Assembly: GCF_003951315.1 (NCBI RefSeq)
Contig: NZ_QLJH01000008.1
Coordinates: 1-64,000, forward strand
Direction of reading: 5' to 3'
DNA length: 64,000 nucleotides
Source: Sphingomonas sp. S-NIH.Pt15_0812
GTDB lineage: Bacteria > Pseudomonadota > Alphaproteobacteria > Sphingomonadales > Sphingomonadaceae
Made by a program: the position numbers and the translations under genes. Below, one piece after another: positions 55,241 through 64,000 of the stretch; position 1 is the stretch's first letter; every line of letters begins with the position of its first letter. The notes beneath the pieces are model-generated. The model saw only the letters and a program-made list of their open reading frames with translations. It ran no database searches and was not told where the DNA came from.

Positions 55241-55582
55241 TCAACTCCCCCGATAGGTGGAATAGCTATAGGGCGAGACGAGCAACGGCACGTGATAATG
55301 CCCGCCGTCCCGTCCGATACCGAAATCGATCGTCACCCGGTCGATAAAGGGAGGATCGGCCAGCGCCACTCCGGCCGTGCGGAAATAATCGGCGGTCGCG
55401 AAGCACAGCGCATGGCGTCCCGGCGACAGGCGCAGCGCGGCAAGTCCGGGGCACCGCCCGTCCGCATTGGTCATCCCTTCGAACAAGCACGCGCCATGCC
55501 CGTCGAGCAGGGTGACGGCGATCCCCGCCCCCGGGCGACCATGCGCGGTATCGAGGACATGAGTGGACAGCGTCGCGCTCAT
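55241..55582 (-). CDS. uraH: 5-hydroxyisourate hydrolase
   Basis: 113 residues, transthyretin-related protein. Signature N-terminus LSTHVLDTAHGRPG with the catalytic His, RHALCFATADYF, and the C-terminal HYHVPLLVSPYSYSTYRGS. It hydrolyses 5-hydroxyisourate to OHCU in the uric acid pathway. Last gene of the operon; the ATG overlaps the stop of the FMO-like gene. Confidence 0.95.
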   Translation of the reverse strand: MSATLSTHVLDTAHGRPGAGIAVTLLDGHGACLFEGMTNADGRCPGLAALRLSPGRHALCFATADYFRTAGVALADPPFIDRVTIDFGIGRDGGHYHVPLLVSPYSYSTYRGS

Positions 55583-57006
55583 GCCGCCGCCTCGCTGCGT
55601 GGCCAGGTTCCGACGAATTCGGGTTCGTCATAGTCGAGATAGGCGGCGATCATCGCGTCGCGGTCGTCGAGGAACAATTGGTCGGCGACCCCCGCCACCA
55701 ACCGGGGCAGCGCGTGGCGCAGTCCCGACAGCGCCGATGCCGATAGGCCCAGGCTGATGAGCCCCGAATAGTTGAACGCGAACAGCCCGTGCAGCGCGGT
55801 CGCATGGTCGGGCTCACGCGGCAGGAACTGGAAATTCGGCCCGAGATAGGGATGCGCGTCGATCAGCGGATGGGCTCCGGCGGTGTCGGCCGGGCGATAC
55901 CGGTCGGACCAGCGCGCGATGCCGTCGGCGACCAGCGCCAATTCGGGCCGCAGCGCCGGATCGGTGACGAGGCCCGTGGACAGGACGAGGAAATCGAACG
56001 TCTCGGTTCCATGCGGCGTGGTGACCGCGACCCCCTCGCCGAGATCCGCCACGTCCAGCCATGGCGTGCCGAGATGCAGGTGGAAGCCGGGCAGCCCCGA
56101 GGCGCGGTCGAACGTGTCGTTGGTCGGCGGCTGGCTGCGGTCGAAAAAGGCCTGCATCATCCGATATTTGGCGGCATCGTCCAGCGCCGGGAAGCGCCCG
56201 ATGATGCCGCTGCGCTCCATGTGCCGGATCGGATTGACCCGCGGCAATGCCGGGCGTCGAACGAAGACATGCGCCTCCGCGACACCCGCGCAAAGCGCCG
56301 CATGGGCGTTGTCGAACGCCGATGCCCCCGCCCCCAGCAACGCGATCCGTTTACCGGCCAGCGCCGCATAGTCGATCGCGGCGGAGGTATGGGCGTAGCG
56401 CGTGGGCGGCAGGCGGTCGCGGACCAGAGGCGGCACATGCCAGTGGCCGCCCCCCTGGATCCCCGTCGCCAGCACCACCTTGCGCGCGAGGAGCGCGGTG
56501 CCGTCGCCCAGATGGACGCGGAACCGCCCGCCCAGCGGTTCGATCAGCGAGACTCGCGCATCGTTGCGCACCGGCAGGTTCAGCACGGCACGATACCAGC
56601 GCAGATACGCCATCCAGTCGCGACGCGGGATCTTGTCCAGCGCGTCCCAGCCCTCGCTGCCATGCTGCGCCTCCCAAAAGGCGCGGAAGGTCAGCGACGG
56701 CAGGCCCAGGTCGATCGCGGTCAGATGCTTGGGCGTGCGCAGCGTCATCATCCGCGCATAGGTGTCCCAGGGACCCTCATAGCCGGCCGGGTTTTCGTCC
56801 AGCACCACTATGTCGGTCACGCGTTCGCGCAGCAGCCCGAACGCCGCGCCCAAGCCGCTCTGCCCGCCGCCGACGATGATGACGTCATGGACGTGGCCCT
56901 CCGCGCCGTCGCGCGGCATGGTCCAGCCGGGACCGCCATGCGCGAGGCGCTGGAGGTCGGTCGCAACCTGCTCAGCCAGGGCGGCGAGGCCGATGGGTCG
57001 GGTCAT
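55579..57006 (-). CDS. FMO-like FAD/NAD(P)-dependent oxidoreductase in the urate operon
   Basis: 475 residues of the flavin-containing monooxygenase type: FAD Rossmann motif VIIVGGGQSGLG (residues 42-53) and a second NADPH-site motif IALLGAGASAFD around residue 225. It is not a cofactor-free uricase, not a PuuD fusion and not the HpxO type (PHBH-like, about 385 residues). It lies directly between uraH and uraD, with 4-base overlaps on both sides, where a urate oxidase would be expected. I propose that it acts on urate or on another purine intermediate; no sequence feature proves this. Confidence 0.8.
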   Translation of the reverse strand: MTRPIGLAALAEQVATDLQRLAHGGPGWTMPRDGAEGHVHDVIIVGGGQSGLGAAFGLLRERVTDIVVLDENPAGYEGPWDTYARMMTLRTPKHLTAIDLGLPSLTFRAFWEAQHGSEGWDALDKIPRRDWMAYLRWYRAVLNLPVRNDARVSLIEPLGGRFRVHLGDGTALLARKVVLATGIQGGGHWHVPPLVRDRLPPTRYAHTSAAIDYAALAGKRIALLGAGASAFDNAHAALCAGVAEAHVFVRRPALPRVNPIRHMERSGIIGRFPALDDAAKYRMMQAFFDRSQPPTNDTFDRASGLPGFHLHLGTPWLDVADLGEGVAVTTPHGTETFDFLVLSTGLVTDPALRPELALVADGIARWSDRYRPADTAGAHPLIDAHPYLGPNFQFLPREPDHATALHGLFAFNYSGLISLGLSASALSGLRHALPRLVAGVADQLFLDDRDAMIAAYLDYDEPEFVGTWPRSEAAA

Positions 57007-57494
57007 GCCAGGGTCTCCAGTCGCAAGCGGACGATATGGCCGATCTCGTTCATCGCCGTCGCCACCTCGGTTTCGCGATCATTCTCCAGGCGTTCGGCCA
57101 TCGCGCGCAGGATGCCCGCCCGGTCGGTGCGCCGGACGCAGATGACGAAGGGAAAGCCGAACCGCGCGCCATAGGCGGCGTTCAGCGCATGGAAGCGCTC
57201 GAACTCCGGCGCGGTCATGCGGTCCAGCCCGGCGGATGCCTGTTCGCTTTGCGATTCGGCGGTCAGCGTGCCGGCGATGGCGGCCCGCCCGGCAAGTTCG
57301 GGATGGGCGCGGATCACCGACACGCGTTCGTCCGGCGAGGCATCCGCCAGCACCGCGACGATCCCTTCGGCAAGATCGGCGAAGGGCCGCCGGGCCGCCG
57401 CGCGCTCGACCACCCAGGGCGAATGCTCGACCACGCAGGCATAGCGCGCGACGAACGCTTCGGACGACAGGGTGTTGAAGTCCTGATCGGTCAT
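57003..57494 (-). CDS. uraD: OHCU decarboxylase
   Basis: 163 residues: 2-oxo-4-hydroxy-4-carboxy-5-ureidoimidazoline decarboxylase, making (S)-allantoin. Key motifs: SPWVVERAAARRPF, RAHPELAGRA with the catalytic His, ESQSEQASAGLD, and the NAAYGARFGFPFVICVR block. Start at 57494 overlaps the HpxZ stop (ATGA). The C-terminal part fits the full family length. Confidence 0.95.
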   Translation of the reverse strand: MTDQDFNTLSSEAFVARYACVVEHSPWVVERAAARRPFADLAEGIVAVLADASPDERVSVIRAHPELAGRAAIAGTLTAESQSEQASAGLDRMTAPEFERFHALNAAYGARFGFPFVICVRRTDRAGILRAMAERLENDRETEVATAMNEIGHIVRLRLETLA

Positions 57495-57883
57495 GATCCC
57501 GTCCCTTCGATCGAGACATGGGCGGCGACGACCTTCCACCCGTCGGCGAACCGGACCCAGGTCTGACTCTGGCGTCCGCGCCGGGCATCGCCGTCGCGGA
57601 AGAATTCGGCATTGGCGGTGGCATGATCGCGGCCGAACGCATGGATGGCGACCGTGCCCAGCCGCCGCTGCGGTGATCCGCCGCGCCCTTCACGAAACGC
57701 GCGGATCGCGTCCGCGCCGTACAGCACCTCGCCCACGCCGTAACGGATCGTGGTCGGATGGTCGTGGAACAGCCGGTCCATCGCCGGCACGTCATCGGCC
57801 ATCAATGCCGCTTCATAGGCGGTGAAGGCGGCCATCACCTCCGCCACCACATCGGGTTCGTCGATGATCATTTCGGGTGTCAT
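57491..57883 (-). CDS. hpxZ: HpxZ / AtzH-like oxalurate catabolism protein
   Basis: 130 residues of the DUF3225/AtzH-like family: PDVVAEVMAAFTAYEAALM, a SnoaL-like fold with MDRLFHDHPTTIRYGVGEVLYG and QTWVRFADGWKVVAAHVS. In Klebsiella the homolog HpxZ belongs to the hpxWXYZ set for oxalurate/oxamate degradation. AtzH-like proteins associate with AtzE-type amidases, and a HpxY homolog lies at the upstream end of the same operon. ATG 57883 overlaps the puuE stop. Confidence 0.85.
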   Translation of the reverse strand: MTPEMIIDEPDVVAEVMAAFTAYEAALMADDVPAMDRLFHDHPTTIRYGVGEVLYGADAIRAFREGRGGSPQRRLGTVAIHAFGRDHATANAEFFRDGDARRGRQSQTWVRFADGWKVVAAHVSIEGTGS

Positions 57884-58782
57884 GCCGGGTGCACCTGTTG
57901 CCAGTGGTGGGCGATATCGATGCGGCGCGCGATCCACGCATCGCCGCTGGCGACCACATGATCGACGAAGCGGGCCAGTGCCGCCGCGCGGGCCGGCCGG
58001 CCGGCGATGCGGCCGTGCAAGCCGATCGACATCATCCGCCCCCCCTCGGCGCGCAACTGCTCGAACGTGTCGCGCAGGTAGCGGAAGAAGGGCTCGCCAT
58101 CGGCAAAGCCGTTATAGGCGACGAACTTCATGTCGTTGGCATCGAGCGTATAGGGCACGACCAGTTGCGCCCGCCCGCCATTGGCGGCGGCATGGCGACG
58201 ATCCCAATAGGGCAGGTCGTCGGCATAGCTGTCGGCATCATAGACGAACCCGCCCTCGGCAGCGACCAGCGCTGCGGTCGCCGGCGAGGTGCGCCCCTGA
58301 TACCAGCCGAGCGGGCGCGTGCCGGTCAGCCGGGTGTGGAGCGCGATCGCCTCGGCGATGTGCGCGCGCTCCAGCTCGGCCGGGACATATTGATAATCGA
58401 TCCAGCGCAGGCCGTGGCTGGCGATCTCCCATCCGGCGGACAGCATCGCATCGACCGCCGCCGGGTTGCCGGCCATCGCGGTGGCGACCGCAAAGGCCGT
58501 CACCGGCACCCGCCGCTCGGCGAACAGCCGGTGCAGCCGCCAGAAGCCGGCGCGCGCGCCATATTCGTACAGGCTCTCCATCGCCATCGCGCGCGCGGGG
58601 TGGCTGGCCGCGCCGACCATTTCGGACAGGAACGCCTCCGACCCGGCATCACCGTGCAGGACGCTATTCTCCGCGCCCTCCTCGACATTGACGACGAACT
58701 GGACCGCGACGCGTGCGCCGCCGGGCCAACGCGGATCGGGCGGCGACGCGCCATAGCCGATCAGGTCGCGCGCGGCGCTCAC
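57880..58782 (-). CDS. puuE: allantoinase, PuuE type
   Basis: 300 residues of the polysaccharide-deacetylase-fold allantoinase family: DLIGYGASPPDPRWPGGARVAVQFVVNVEEGAEN at the start, WEIASHGLRWIDYQ, GWYQGRTSP, and VYDADSYADDLPYW, all PuuE signatures. It converts allantoin to allantoate without the amidohydrolase metal site of AllB. The GTG start at 58782 overlaps the preceding stop. Confidence 0.93.
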   Translation of the reverse strand: MSAARDLIGYGASPPDPRWPGGARVAVQFVVNVEEGAENSVLHGDAGSEAFLSEMVGAASHPARAMAMESLYEYGARAGFWRLHRLFAERRVPVTAFAVATAMAGNPAAVDAMLSAGWEIASHGLRWIDYQYVPAELERAHIAEAIALHTRLTGTRPLGWYQGRTSPATAALVAAEGGFVYDADSYADDLPYWDRRHAAANGGRAQLVVPYTLDANDMKFVAYNGFADGEPFFRYLRDTFEQLRAEGGRMMSIGLHGRIAGRPARAAALARFVDHVVASGDAWIARRIDIAHHWQQVHPA

Positions 58783-60008
58783 GCCGCATAGCTTTCGAGC
58801 GCGGCATCCACCCCGGCCCCCGAGGGCAGCGCCAGCCCCTCGGCGCGCAACACCGCCTCCAGCGCCGCCAGCGTCAGCAGCACCTTATGCTTCATCGCAT
58901 TGTAGCCCATCGCGCCGATCCGCCAGACCTTGCCCTGCAAGGGTCCGAAGGCGGTGCCGATCTCGATCTCGAAATCCTCGCGCATCCGGGCGCGGACCCG
59001 CTCGCCGTCGACGCCGTCCGGAATGACGATGCCGGTGACGTTGGTCATGCGGAAACGATCGTCGCCGAACACCTCCAGTCCCAGCGCGCGGGCCCCTGCC
59101 ACCACCGCCCGCCCCGCGGCTGCATGGCGTCCGAACCGCGCCGGCAACCCCTCGCCCAGCGCGACGCGGGCGCATTCGCGCGCGCCGTACAACATGGTCG
59201 TGGCTTCGGTATGGTGGTTCAGCCGCTTCTCCGACCAATAATCCATGATCATGGCGAGATCGAAATAGTTGGTGCCGATGCGCACGCCGGCGGCGTCGGT
59301 CAGGTCGGCGCGGCGGATGCCCTTTTCGACATGGCGGCGACCCAGGATGTGCTCGGCGGCGCGCGCAGAGATGGTGATCGGCGCCGACCCCGACGGACCG
59401 CCCAGGCATTTCTGCAAGCCCCCGGTGACGATATCCGCACCCCAGGAGTCGGTGGCGATCTCCATCCCGCCGATCGTCGCGGTCGCATCGACATAGAGAT
59501 AGGCCCCCGCCGCGCGACACAATGCCCCGACCCCGTCGAGCGGCTGCGCCATGGTGGTCGAGGTATCGCCATGGACGCAGGCCACGACCATCGGGCCGGT
59601 CCGTTCGATCGCGTCGGCGATGACGTCGATCGGCACGGTCTGCCCCCAAGGCACCGACAGCCGCTCGACATGTGCGCCGATCCGTTCCCCAATCTCCTGC
59701 AGCAGCAGCCCGAAGCGCCCGAAATCGATCACCAGCAACCGGTCGCCGGGAGCCAGCAACGACACCAGCGAGGCCTCGATCGCTGCACGCGCGGTGCCGT
59801 CGACCAGGAAGGTCCACTGGTTTTCGGTCCCGAACACCGGCCGATACAAGGCCATCACCTGGTTCATATAACCGGTCATTTCCGGATCGAACTGGCCAAG
59901 CAGGTCGGCGCTCATCGCTCGCAGCACGCGCGGATGGGCGTTGACCGGCCCGGGTCCCATCAGCAGGCGCTGCGGCGGATCGATCTCGCCGAAAAAGTCA
60001 GGCGTCAC
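58779..60008 (-). CDS. pucG: (S)-ureidoglycine-glyoxylate transaminase, PucG type
   Basis: 409-residue class V aminotransferase. Typical start LLMGPGPVNAHPRVL; PLP-Lys region GADIVTGGLQKCLGGPSG; VHGDTSTTM and YVDATATIGGMEI for cofactor binding. In purine operons this type moves the amino group of ureidoglycine to glyoxylate, making oxalurate, which links it to hpx genes around it. The GTG at 60008 is 9 bases into the preceding gene, and the first conserved motif follows at once. It could also be a plain alanine-glyoxylate aminotransferase. Confidence 0.82.
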   Translation of the reverse strand: MTPDFFGEIDPPQRLLMGPGPVNAHPRVLRAMSADLLGQFDPEMTGYMNQVMALYRPVFGTENQWTFLVDGTARAAIEASLVSLLAPGDRLLVIDFGRFGLLLQEIGERIGAHVERLSVPWGQTVPIDVIADAIERTGPMVVACVHGDTSTTMAQPLDGVGALCRAAGAYLYVDATATIGGMEIATDSWGADIVTGGLQKCLGGPSGSAPITISARAAEHILGRRHVEKGIRRADLTDAAGVRIGTNYFDLAMIMDYWSEKRLNHHTEATTMLYGARECARVALGEGLPARFGRHAAAGRAVVAGARALGLEVFGDDRFRMTNVTGIVIPDGVDGERVRARMREDFEIEIGTAFGPLQGKVWRIGAMGYNAMKHKVLLTLAALEAVLRAEGLALPSGAGVDAALESYAA

Positions 60009-61254
60009 GATATTCGTCTCCCAATCGGTCGATAAAACCGCGCATGGCGGCAAAGGCGGAGTCGGCGTCGGCCGGATCGACATGCTCGGCCGGATGATGG
60101 CTGATCCCGCCGGCGCAGCGGATGAACAGCATCGCGACCGGCCCCAGCGCGACCATCGCCATCGCGTCATGCCCCGCCCCCGACATCAGCCGTCGCGACG
60201 GCTGCCCCGTGGCGACCACCGCGTCGTCGAGCAGGTCCATCAGCCGGGGATCGCACGGGCATGGCGGCAGGTCGTGGATCGTCGCGACGGCCAGGGTCAC
60301 GCTCCGCGCCCGCGCGATGGCCCGCATCGCCTGCCCGATCGCCGTGCCCGCCCGGTCGCGACGGTCGGTGGCTCCCGCGCGGATGTCGACGGTAAAGCGA
60401 ACCTCGCCCGCGATCACATTGGCGGCCCCCGGCGCGACCTCGATCCGGCCGACCGTCGCGACCAGATCGGATGCGGCGGCGCAGGCGATATCCTCGATCG
60501 CCGACACCATGCGCGCAGCGGCGGCCAGCGCATCGCGGCGCAGGGGCATCGTCACCGTCCCGGCATGGCCCGCGACGCCGGTGACCGTCACTTCCAGGCG
60601 CAACTGGGCCGCGATGCCGGTGACGGTTCCCAGCGCCAGCCTGTCGGCTTCCAGGACCGGCCCCTGCTCGATATGCGCTTCCAGATAGGCGAGCATCGTG
60701 CCGGGCGCACGGCGCGCGGTGGCAAGCGTGGCGGCGGCGCTGCCGAACTCCCGCAACGCGGCGTCGACGCTGATCCCCGCCGCGTCGGCCATGTCGGCCG
60801 CGTCCGGATGCAGCGTTCCCGCCACCGCGCGGCTGCCCAGCATCGCGGCGGGAAAGCGCGACCCTTCCTCGTCGCCGAACCCGATCACCTCGATCGCGAA
60901 GGGCAGCCGGCGCCCGTCCGCATGGAGCGCGGCCACGCATTCGATGCCCAGCATCACGCCCAGCGGTCCATCATAGGCACCGCCGTCGCGCACGCTGTCG
61001 AGATGGCTGCCGATCACCAGCGCGGGTGCGTCCGGCCGCGTTCCTTCATACCGGCCGATCAGGTTGATCGCGGCGTCGCGGCGAACGGTCATGCCCGCCG
61101 CGGCCATCCATTCACCGACCCGGTCGATGGTCGCGCGATAGGCCGGTGTCAGCCAGCCGCGAAACAATCGGTCCGCCCGGTCGCTATAGGGTGACCGCGA
61201 CAGTTCGAGGCAGCGTGCCACCGCGCGGGCACCGGATGCGGCCACCGTCACCAT
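59998..61254 (-). CDS. allC: allantoate amidohydrolase
   Basis: 418 residues of the M20 family amidase/hydantoinase-carbamoylase type: IGSHLDSVRDGGAYDGPLGVMLG with the metal-binding His and Asp, GFGDEEGSRF, EAHIEQGPVLE and SGAGHDAMAM. It hydrolyses allantoate to ureidoglycine. The ATG overlaps the end of hpxW. N-carbamoyl-amino acid hydrolases are close relatives; the operon context decides for allantoate. Confidence 0.9.
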   Translation of the reverse strand: MVTVAASGARAVARCLELSRSPYSDRADRLFRGWLTPAYRATIDRVGEWMAAAGMTVRRDAAINLIGRYEGTRPDAPALVIGSHLDSVRDGGAYDGPLGVMLGIECVAALHADGRRLPFAIEVIGFGDEEGSRFPAAMLGSRAVAGTLHPDAADMADAAGISVDAALREFGSAAATLATARRAPGTMLAYLEAHIEQGPVLEADRLALGTVTGIAAQLRLEVTVTGVAGHAGTVTMPLRRDALAAAARMVSAIEDIACAAASDLVATVGRIEVAPGAANVIAGEVRFTVDIRAGATDRRDRAGTAIGQAMRAIARARSVTLAVATIHDLPPCPCDPRLMDLLDDAVVATGQPSRRLMSGAGHDAMAMVALGPVAMLFIRCAGGISHHPAEHVDPADADSAFAAMRGFIDRLGDEYRDA

Positions 61255-62831
61255 GTCGCCACCATCCCGTCGCTGCGCGGGTCGGCCGCGCCTTCGATCG
61301 CACCGTCCGGATGCCGCACGATCGCCCCGGCATGGCCCATCATCGACGACCAGGCCGACACGGGCTCGACGGCATGGCCCGCCGCCGCCAGTTGCGCGTA
61401 GAGCGCCAAGTCGAACCCCGCCTCGATCTTCAGCGTCGTGCTCTGGTCGCCCCAGGTGCGGCCCAGCAACCAGCGCGGCGCATCCACCGCCGCCTGCAAC
61501 GGCGCGCCGAACAGCGCATAGCGGGTGAAGACCGCCGCTTGCGTCTGCGGCTGCCCCTCGCCCCCCATCGTGCCATAGGCCATGACGCGACCATCATCGA
61601 ACCGCGCCAGCGCCGGATTGAGCGTATGGAACGGCCGCGCGCCGGGACGCAGCCGGTTGGGGCCGTCGCCGTCCAGCGCGAAGGAGCATCCCCGGTTCTG
61701 CCAGACGATGCCGGTCTGCGGCAGCACGATGCCCGATCCGAATTCGAAATAGGTGCTCTGGATGCAGCTGACGACCTGCCCCCGCGCGTCGGCGGCACCG
61801 AACCAGGTCGTGTCTCCCAGCGCCGGGGGATGGGGCCAGGGCGCGGCGCGGGCCGGATCGATCGCCGCCGCCATCCGGTCGAGCGCCGCGCCGTCGTCCA
61901 ACAGGGCCTGCGCGTCAGCGACCATCGTGGCCGGATCGCCGACATGCGCGTCGCGCCAGCGAAACGCCTGTTTCGTCGCCTCCACCAGCCGATGGACATG
62001 GTCGAAGCCCTCGCCCTCGGCGGCACGCAGCCGGTCGAACAGCGCGAGGATCAGGAGCGACGCTACCCCTTGCGTCGGTGGCGGCAGGTTGAACAGGCGC
62101 GCCCCCTCGATCCCGACCGACAGTGGCGGGACGGTCCGTGCGGCAAAGGCGGCAAGGTCGGCGGCCGCGACAGGGCTGCCGACCGCAGCCAGATCGTCGG
62201 CGATCGCCTGCGCCAGTGCGCCGCGGTAGAACCCGTCCAGCCCCTCACCCGCCAGCCGTTCCAGCGTCGCCGCCAAGGCCGGCTGCCGCAGCAAATCGCC
62301 CTCCGCCAGCGGCCGCCCGTCCGGTTCGAAGATGTGGGCATAGTCGCCGGGAAGCGCGCGCAGCGCGGAAGAGACGGCCGAAGCGACCTGCGCGCCGCCG
62401 CTGGTCACGACCACGCCGTGGCGCGCATGATGGATCGCGTCGCGCAACAGCCGGTCGGGCGGCAGCGTCGCGTGGCTGTGCTCGAGCGCGGCCAGCCATC
62501 CCGCGACCGTCCCCGCCACGGTGTTCGCCGCCAATGCCCCGCGCCACGGGATCGTCGCAAGGTCGCGGTACAGCGCGCGATCGGCCGCCAACGCCGCCGC
62601 GCCGCATCCGTCGATCGCCCAGCTTCGCCCATCCGGCTCGGCGACCAGCCAGAAACCGTCGCCGCCGATGCCGGTCATGTGGGGATAGACGACCGCGAGG
62701 CAGGCGGCGGTCGCCACCGCCGCCTCCACGGCGGAGCCACCGTCGGCCAGCACGTCGCGGCCGGCCTGCGCCGCGAGATGATGGGGCGCGCTGACCATGC
62801 CGCGCAGCGAACGGGGGGTCGCGCGCATCAT
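61248..62831 (-). CDS. hpxW: HpxW-type oxamate amidohydrolase (GGT family)
   Basis: 527 residues of the gamma-glutamyltransferase Ntn-hydrolase family: GMVSAPHHLAAQAGRDVLADGGSA, VYPHMTGIGGDGF, the autoprocessing/nucleophile Thr in GDTTWFGAAD, and GQPQTQAAVFTRYA. No signal peptide, unlike exported GGT, which agrees with the cytoplasmic HpxW oxamidase of the Klebsiella hpx cluster, of the same length. It would release ammonia from oxamate. The start overlaps the stop of hpxY (ATGATG). Confidence 0.85.
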   Translation of the reverse strand: MMRATPRSLRGMVSAPHHLAAQAGRDVLADGGSAVEAAVATAACLAVVYPHMTGIGGDGFWLVAEPDGRSWAIDGCGAAALAADRALYRDLATIPWRGALAANTVAGTVAGWLAALEHSHATLPPDRLLRDAIHHARHGVVVTSGGAQVASAVSSALRALPGDYAHIFEPDGRPLAEGDLLRQPALAATLERLAGEGLDGFYRGALAQAIADDLAAVGSPVAAADLAAFAARTVPPLSVGIEGARLFNLPPPTQGVASLLILALFDRLRAAEGEGFDHVHRLVEATKQAFRWRDAHVGDPATMVADAQALLDDGAALDRMAAAIDPARAAPWPHPPALGDTTWFGAADARGQVVSCIQSTYFEFGSGIVLPQTGIVWQNRGCSFALDGDGPNRLRPGARPFHTLNPALARFDDGRVMAYGTMGGEGQPQTQAAVFTRYALFGAPLQAAVDAPRWLLGRTWGDQSTTLKIEAGFDLALYAQLAAAGHAVEPVSAWSSMMGHAGAIVRHPDGAIEGAADPRSDGMVATW

Positions 62832-64000
62832 GCCGCCTCCGCCTCTTGCGGGGCGGGCGTGCAGGCGACCAGCCCCGCCGCGACCAGCGCCGATGCCGTT
62901 TCGAACAGCAACGCCTCCCGGCCCGGCGCGGCGATCAATTGCACCCCGATCGGCATCGCGTCCTCCGGCAGGGAGAGAGGCACCGACAGGATGGGCACGC
63001 CCGCCAGGCTCAGCGGCTGGGTATGCAGACCCAAATCGGCCCGGGCCGACAGCGTCTCGCCATCGACGACGATCGTCGTCGCATCGATGCGCGGCGCGGA
63101 CATCGGTGTCGATGGCGCCAGCAACAGGTCGTGCCCGGCCAGTGCGGCCAGAAGCTCGGCGGTGAAGCGCTCCGCGACCGCCTCCGCCTCGCGCACCGCC
63201 GCCACCGGTTGGAGCGCGCCGGCGATCAGCCGGTCGCGCGTCGCCGGTTCGAACGCCACGGCGTCGCGGCGCAGGGCCGCCAGATGGCGATATCCCCCCT
63301 CGGCCCCGGTCAACACGAAGCCGGCGGAGCGCGCGGCGGCAGCGGAGGGCAACACGATCGGCGGCCCTGCACCCAGATGTGCGGCGATACGGTCGATCCC
63401 GGCCAGGACCATCGCATCGGCCCGCGCCGCGAACCAGCCGCCCAGCACCGCGACGCGCGACGCGGCTCCCGCGGGTCGGAGCGCCTGGCCAAGCATCACG
63501 GCATGGGCGATGGCGAGGTCCTTCGGCGACCGCGTGAAGCCGCCCACCGTGTCCAGCCGCTCGACGAAGGGATAGGCTCCCTCGACCGACACGGCGCCGA
63601 AGCTGGGGCGCAGGCCATAGACGCCGCACAGGCTGGCCGGCACCCGGATCGATCCGTTGGTATCCGATCCCAGCGCCAGCGGCACCAGCCCCGCGCCGAC
63701 CAGCGCCGCCGCGCCGCCCGACGATCCGCCCGCCAGTCGTTCGGGATCATGGGGATTGCGGGTGGTGCCGTAATGGCTGTTCTCGGTCGAGAAACCATAG
63801 GCGAATTCGTCCATGTTGGTCGTCGCGACCAGCACCGCCCCCGCCGCGCACAAGCGCGCGACGACCTCGGCATCGCGGGATGCCGGCGGGGCCGCCGCGC
63901 GTTGGCGTGCGCCGGCGGTGGTCGTCTCCCCGGCAACGTCGAACAAATCCTTGACCGCAAAGGGTACGCCGGCCAGCGGCCCCGGATCGCCACCGGTGGC
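62828..64000 (-). CDS. hpxY: HpxY / AtzE-family amidohydrolase (5' partial)
   Basis: 390 residues visible, N-terminus beyond the right edge. Amidase-signature enzyme: LAGVPFAVKDLFDVAG with catalytic Lys, the AGGSSGGAAALV Ser-rich loop, and LGSDTNGSIRVPASLCGVYGLRP with the nucleophile Ser. Context with hpxW and hpxZ in one operon points to the AtzE-like HpxY subunit; the small AtzG-like HpxX would be expected just upstream, outside the window. An allophanate hydrolase-like amidase is the alternative. Confidence 0.82.
   Translation of the reverse strand, partial: ATGGDPGPLAGVPFAVKDLFDVAGETTTAGARQRAAAPPASRDAEVVARLCAAGAVLVATTNMDEFAYGFSTENSHYGTTRNPHDPERLAGGSSGGAAALVGAGLVPLALGSDTNGSIRVPASLCGVYGLRPSFGAVSVEGAYPFVERLDTVGGFTRSPKDLAIAHAVMLGQALRPAGAASRVAVLGGWFAARADAMVLAGIDRIAAHLGAGPPIVLPSAAAARSAGFVLTGAEGGYRHLAALRRDAVAFEPATRDRLIAGALQPVAAVREAEAVAERFTAELLAALAGHDLLLAPSTPMSAPRIDATTIVVDGETLSARADLGLHTQPLSLAGVPILSVPLSLPEDAMPIGVQLIAAPGREALLFETASALVAAGLVACTPAPQEAEAA

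Overview
The window is high-GC DNA with the gene content and protein style of a sphingomonad alphaproteobacterium (Sphingomonas or a near relative): RcnB-like basic proteins, TonB-dependent receptors, RecJ, DUF1206 and SirB1-type proteins, and dense ATGA-overlapping operons. This assignment rests on gene style, not on a marker gene.

Layout. (1) 1-3541: chromosomal housekeeping genes (RcnB-like protein, prolyl-4-hydroxylase-like 2OG oxygenase, recJ) ending in tRNA-Glu(TTC). (2) 3542-about 26 kb: an integrative element starting at the tRNA 3' end. It carries a tyrosine integrase and a defence-rich cargo: a SIR2-domain protein with a HEPN-like partner broken by one amber codon, a gene broken by two in-frame stops, a 1544-residue nuclease-STAND NTPase, two DUF4238 genes and a Hachiman hamAB pair. 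It ends in a five-gene operon that includes a MobA/MobL-like relaxase-fold protein. Upstream of that operon lies an IncQ/MobQ-like oriT candidate (perfect 12-bp inverted repeat followed by GGTATTGCGCCCT) surrounded by 9-mer repeats. I could not find attR, so the right boundary is uncertain. (3) 26.3-30.0 kb: a secreted subtilisin-like autotransporter protease with a lipoprotein and a periplasmic protein. (4) 30.7-41 kb: a large tellurite/stress (Ter) locus: a TelA-like pair on the plus strand, then on the minus strand four TerD-domain proteins, a TerC/DUF475 protein, and the biosynthetic module (TRSP-type PRTase, HAD phosphatase, StiP/PELOTA protein, CitE-like lyase) plus an AIM24-family protein. 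(5) 41.1-44.3 kb: decay zone, with a frameshifted helicase and an internally deleted ABC exporter flanking an IS5-family element. (6) 44.8-51 kb: hybrid histidine kinase, DUF1206 membrane protein, DnaQ-like exonuclease, a very short gene with a perfect Shine-Dalgarno and its own terminator, and a SirB1-like protein. (7) 51.1-64 kb: TonB receptor, LysR regulator and a nine-gene purine ring catabolic operon (uraH, FMO-like flavoprotein, uraD, hpxZ, puuE, ureidoglycine transaminase, allC, hpxW, hpxY), running off the right edge.

How the genes fit together. Region 7 encodes 5-hydroxyisourate to allantoin, allantoate, ureidoglycine and oxalurate, then oxamate/oxalurate disposal. No recognised urate oxidase is present, and the FMO-like flavoprotein sits in the place where one is expected. 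Region 2 looks like a mobilisable genomic island carrying several anti-phage modules, some intact (Hachiman, nuclease-STAND) and some decaying.
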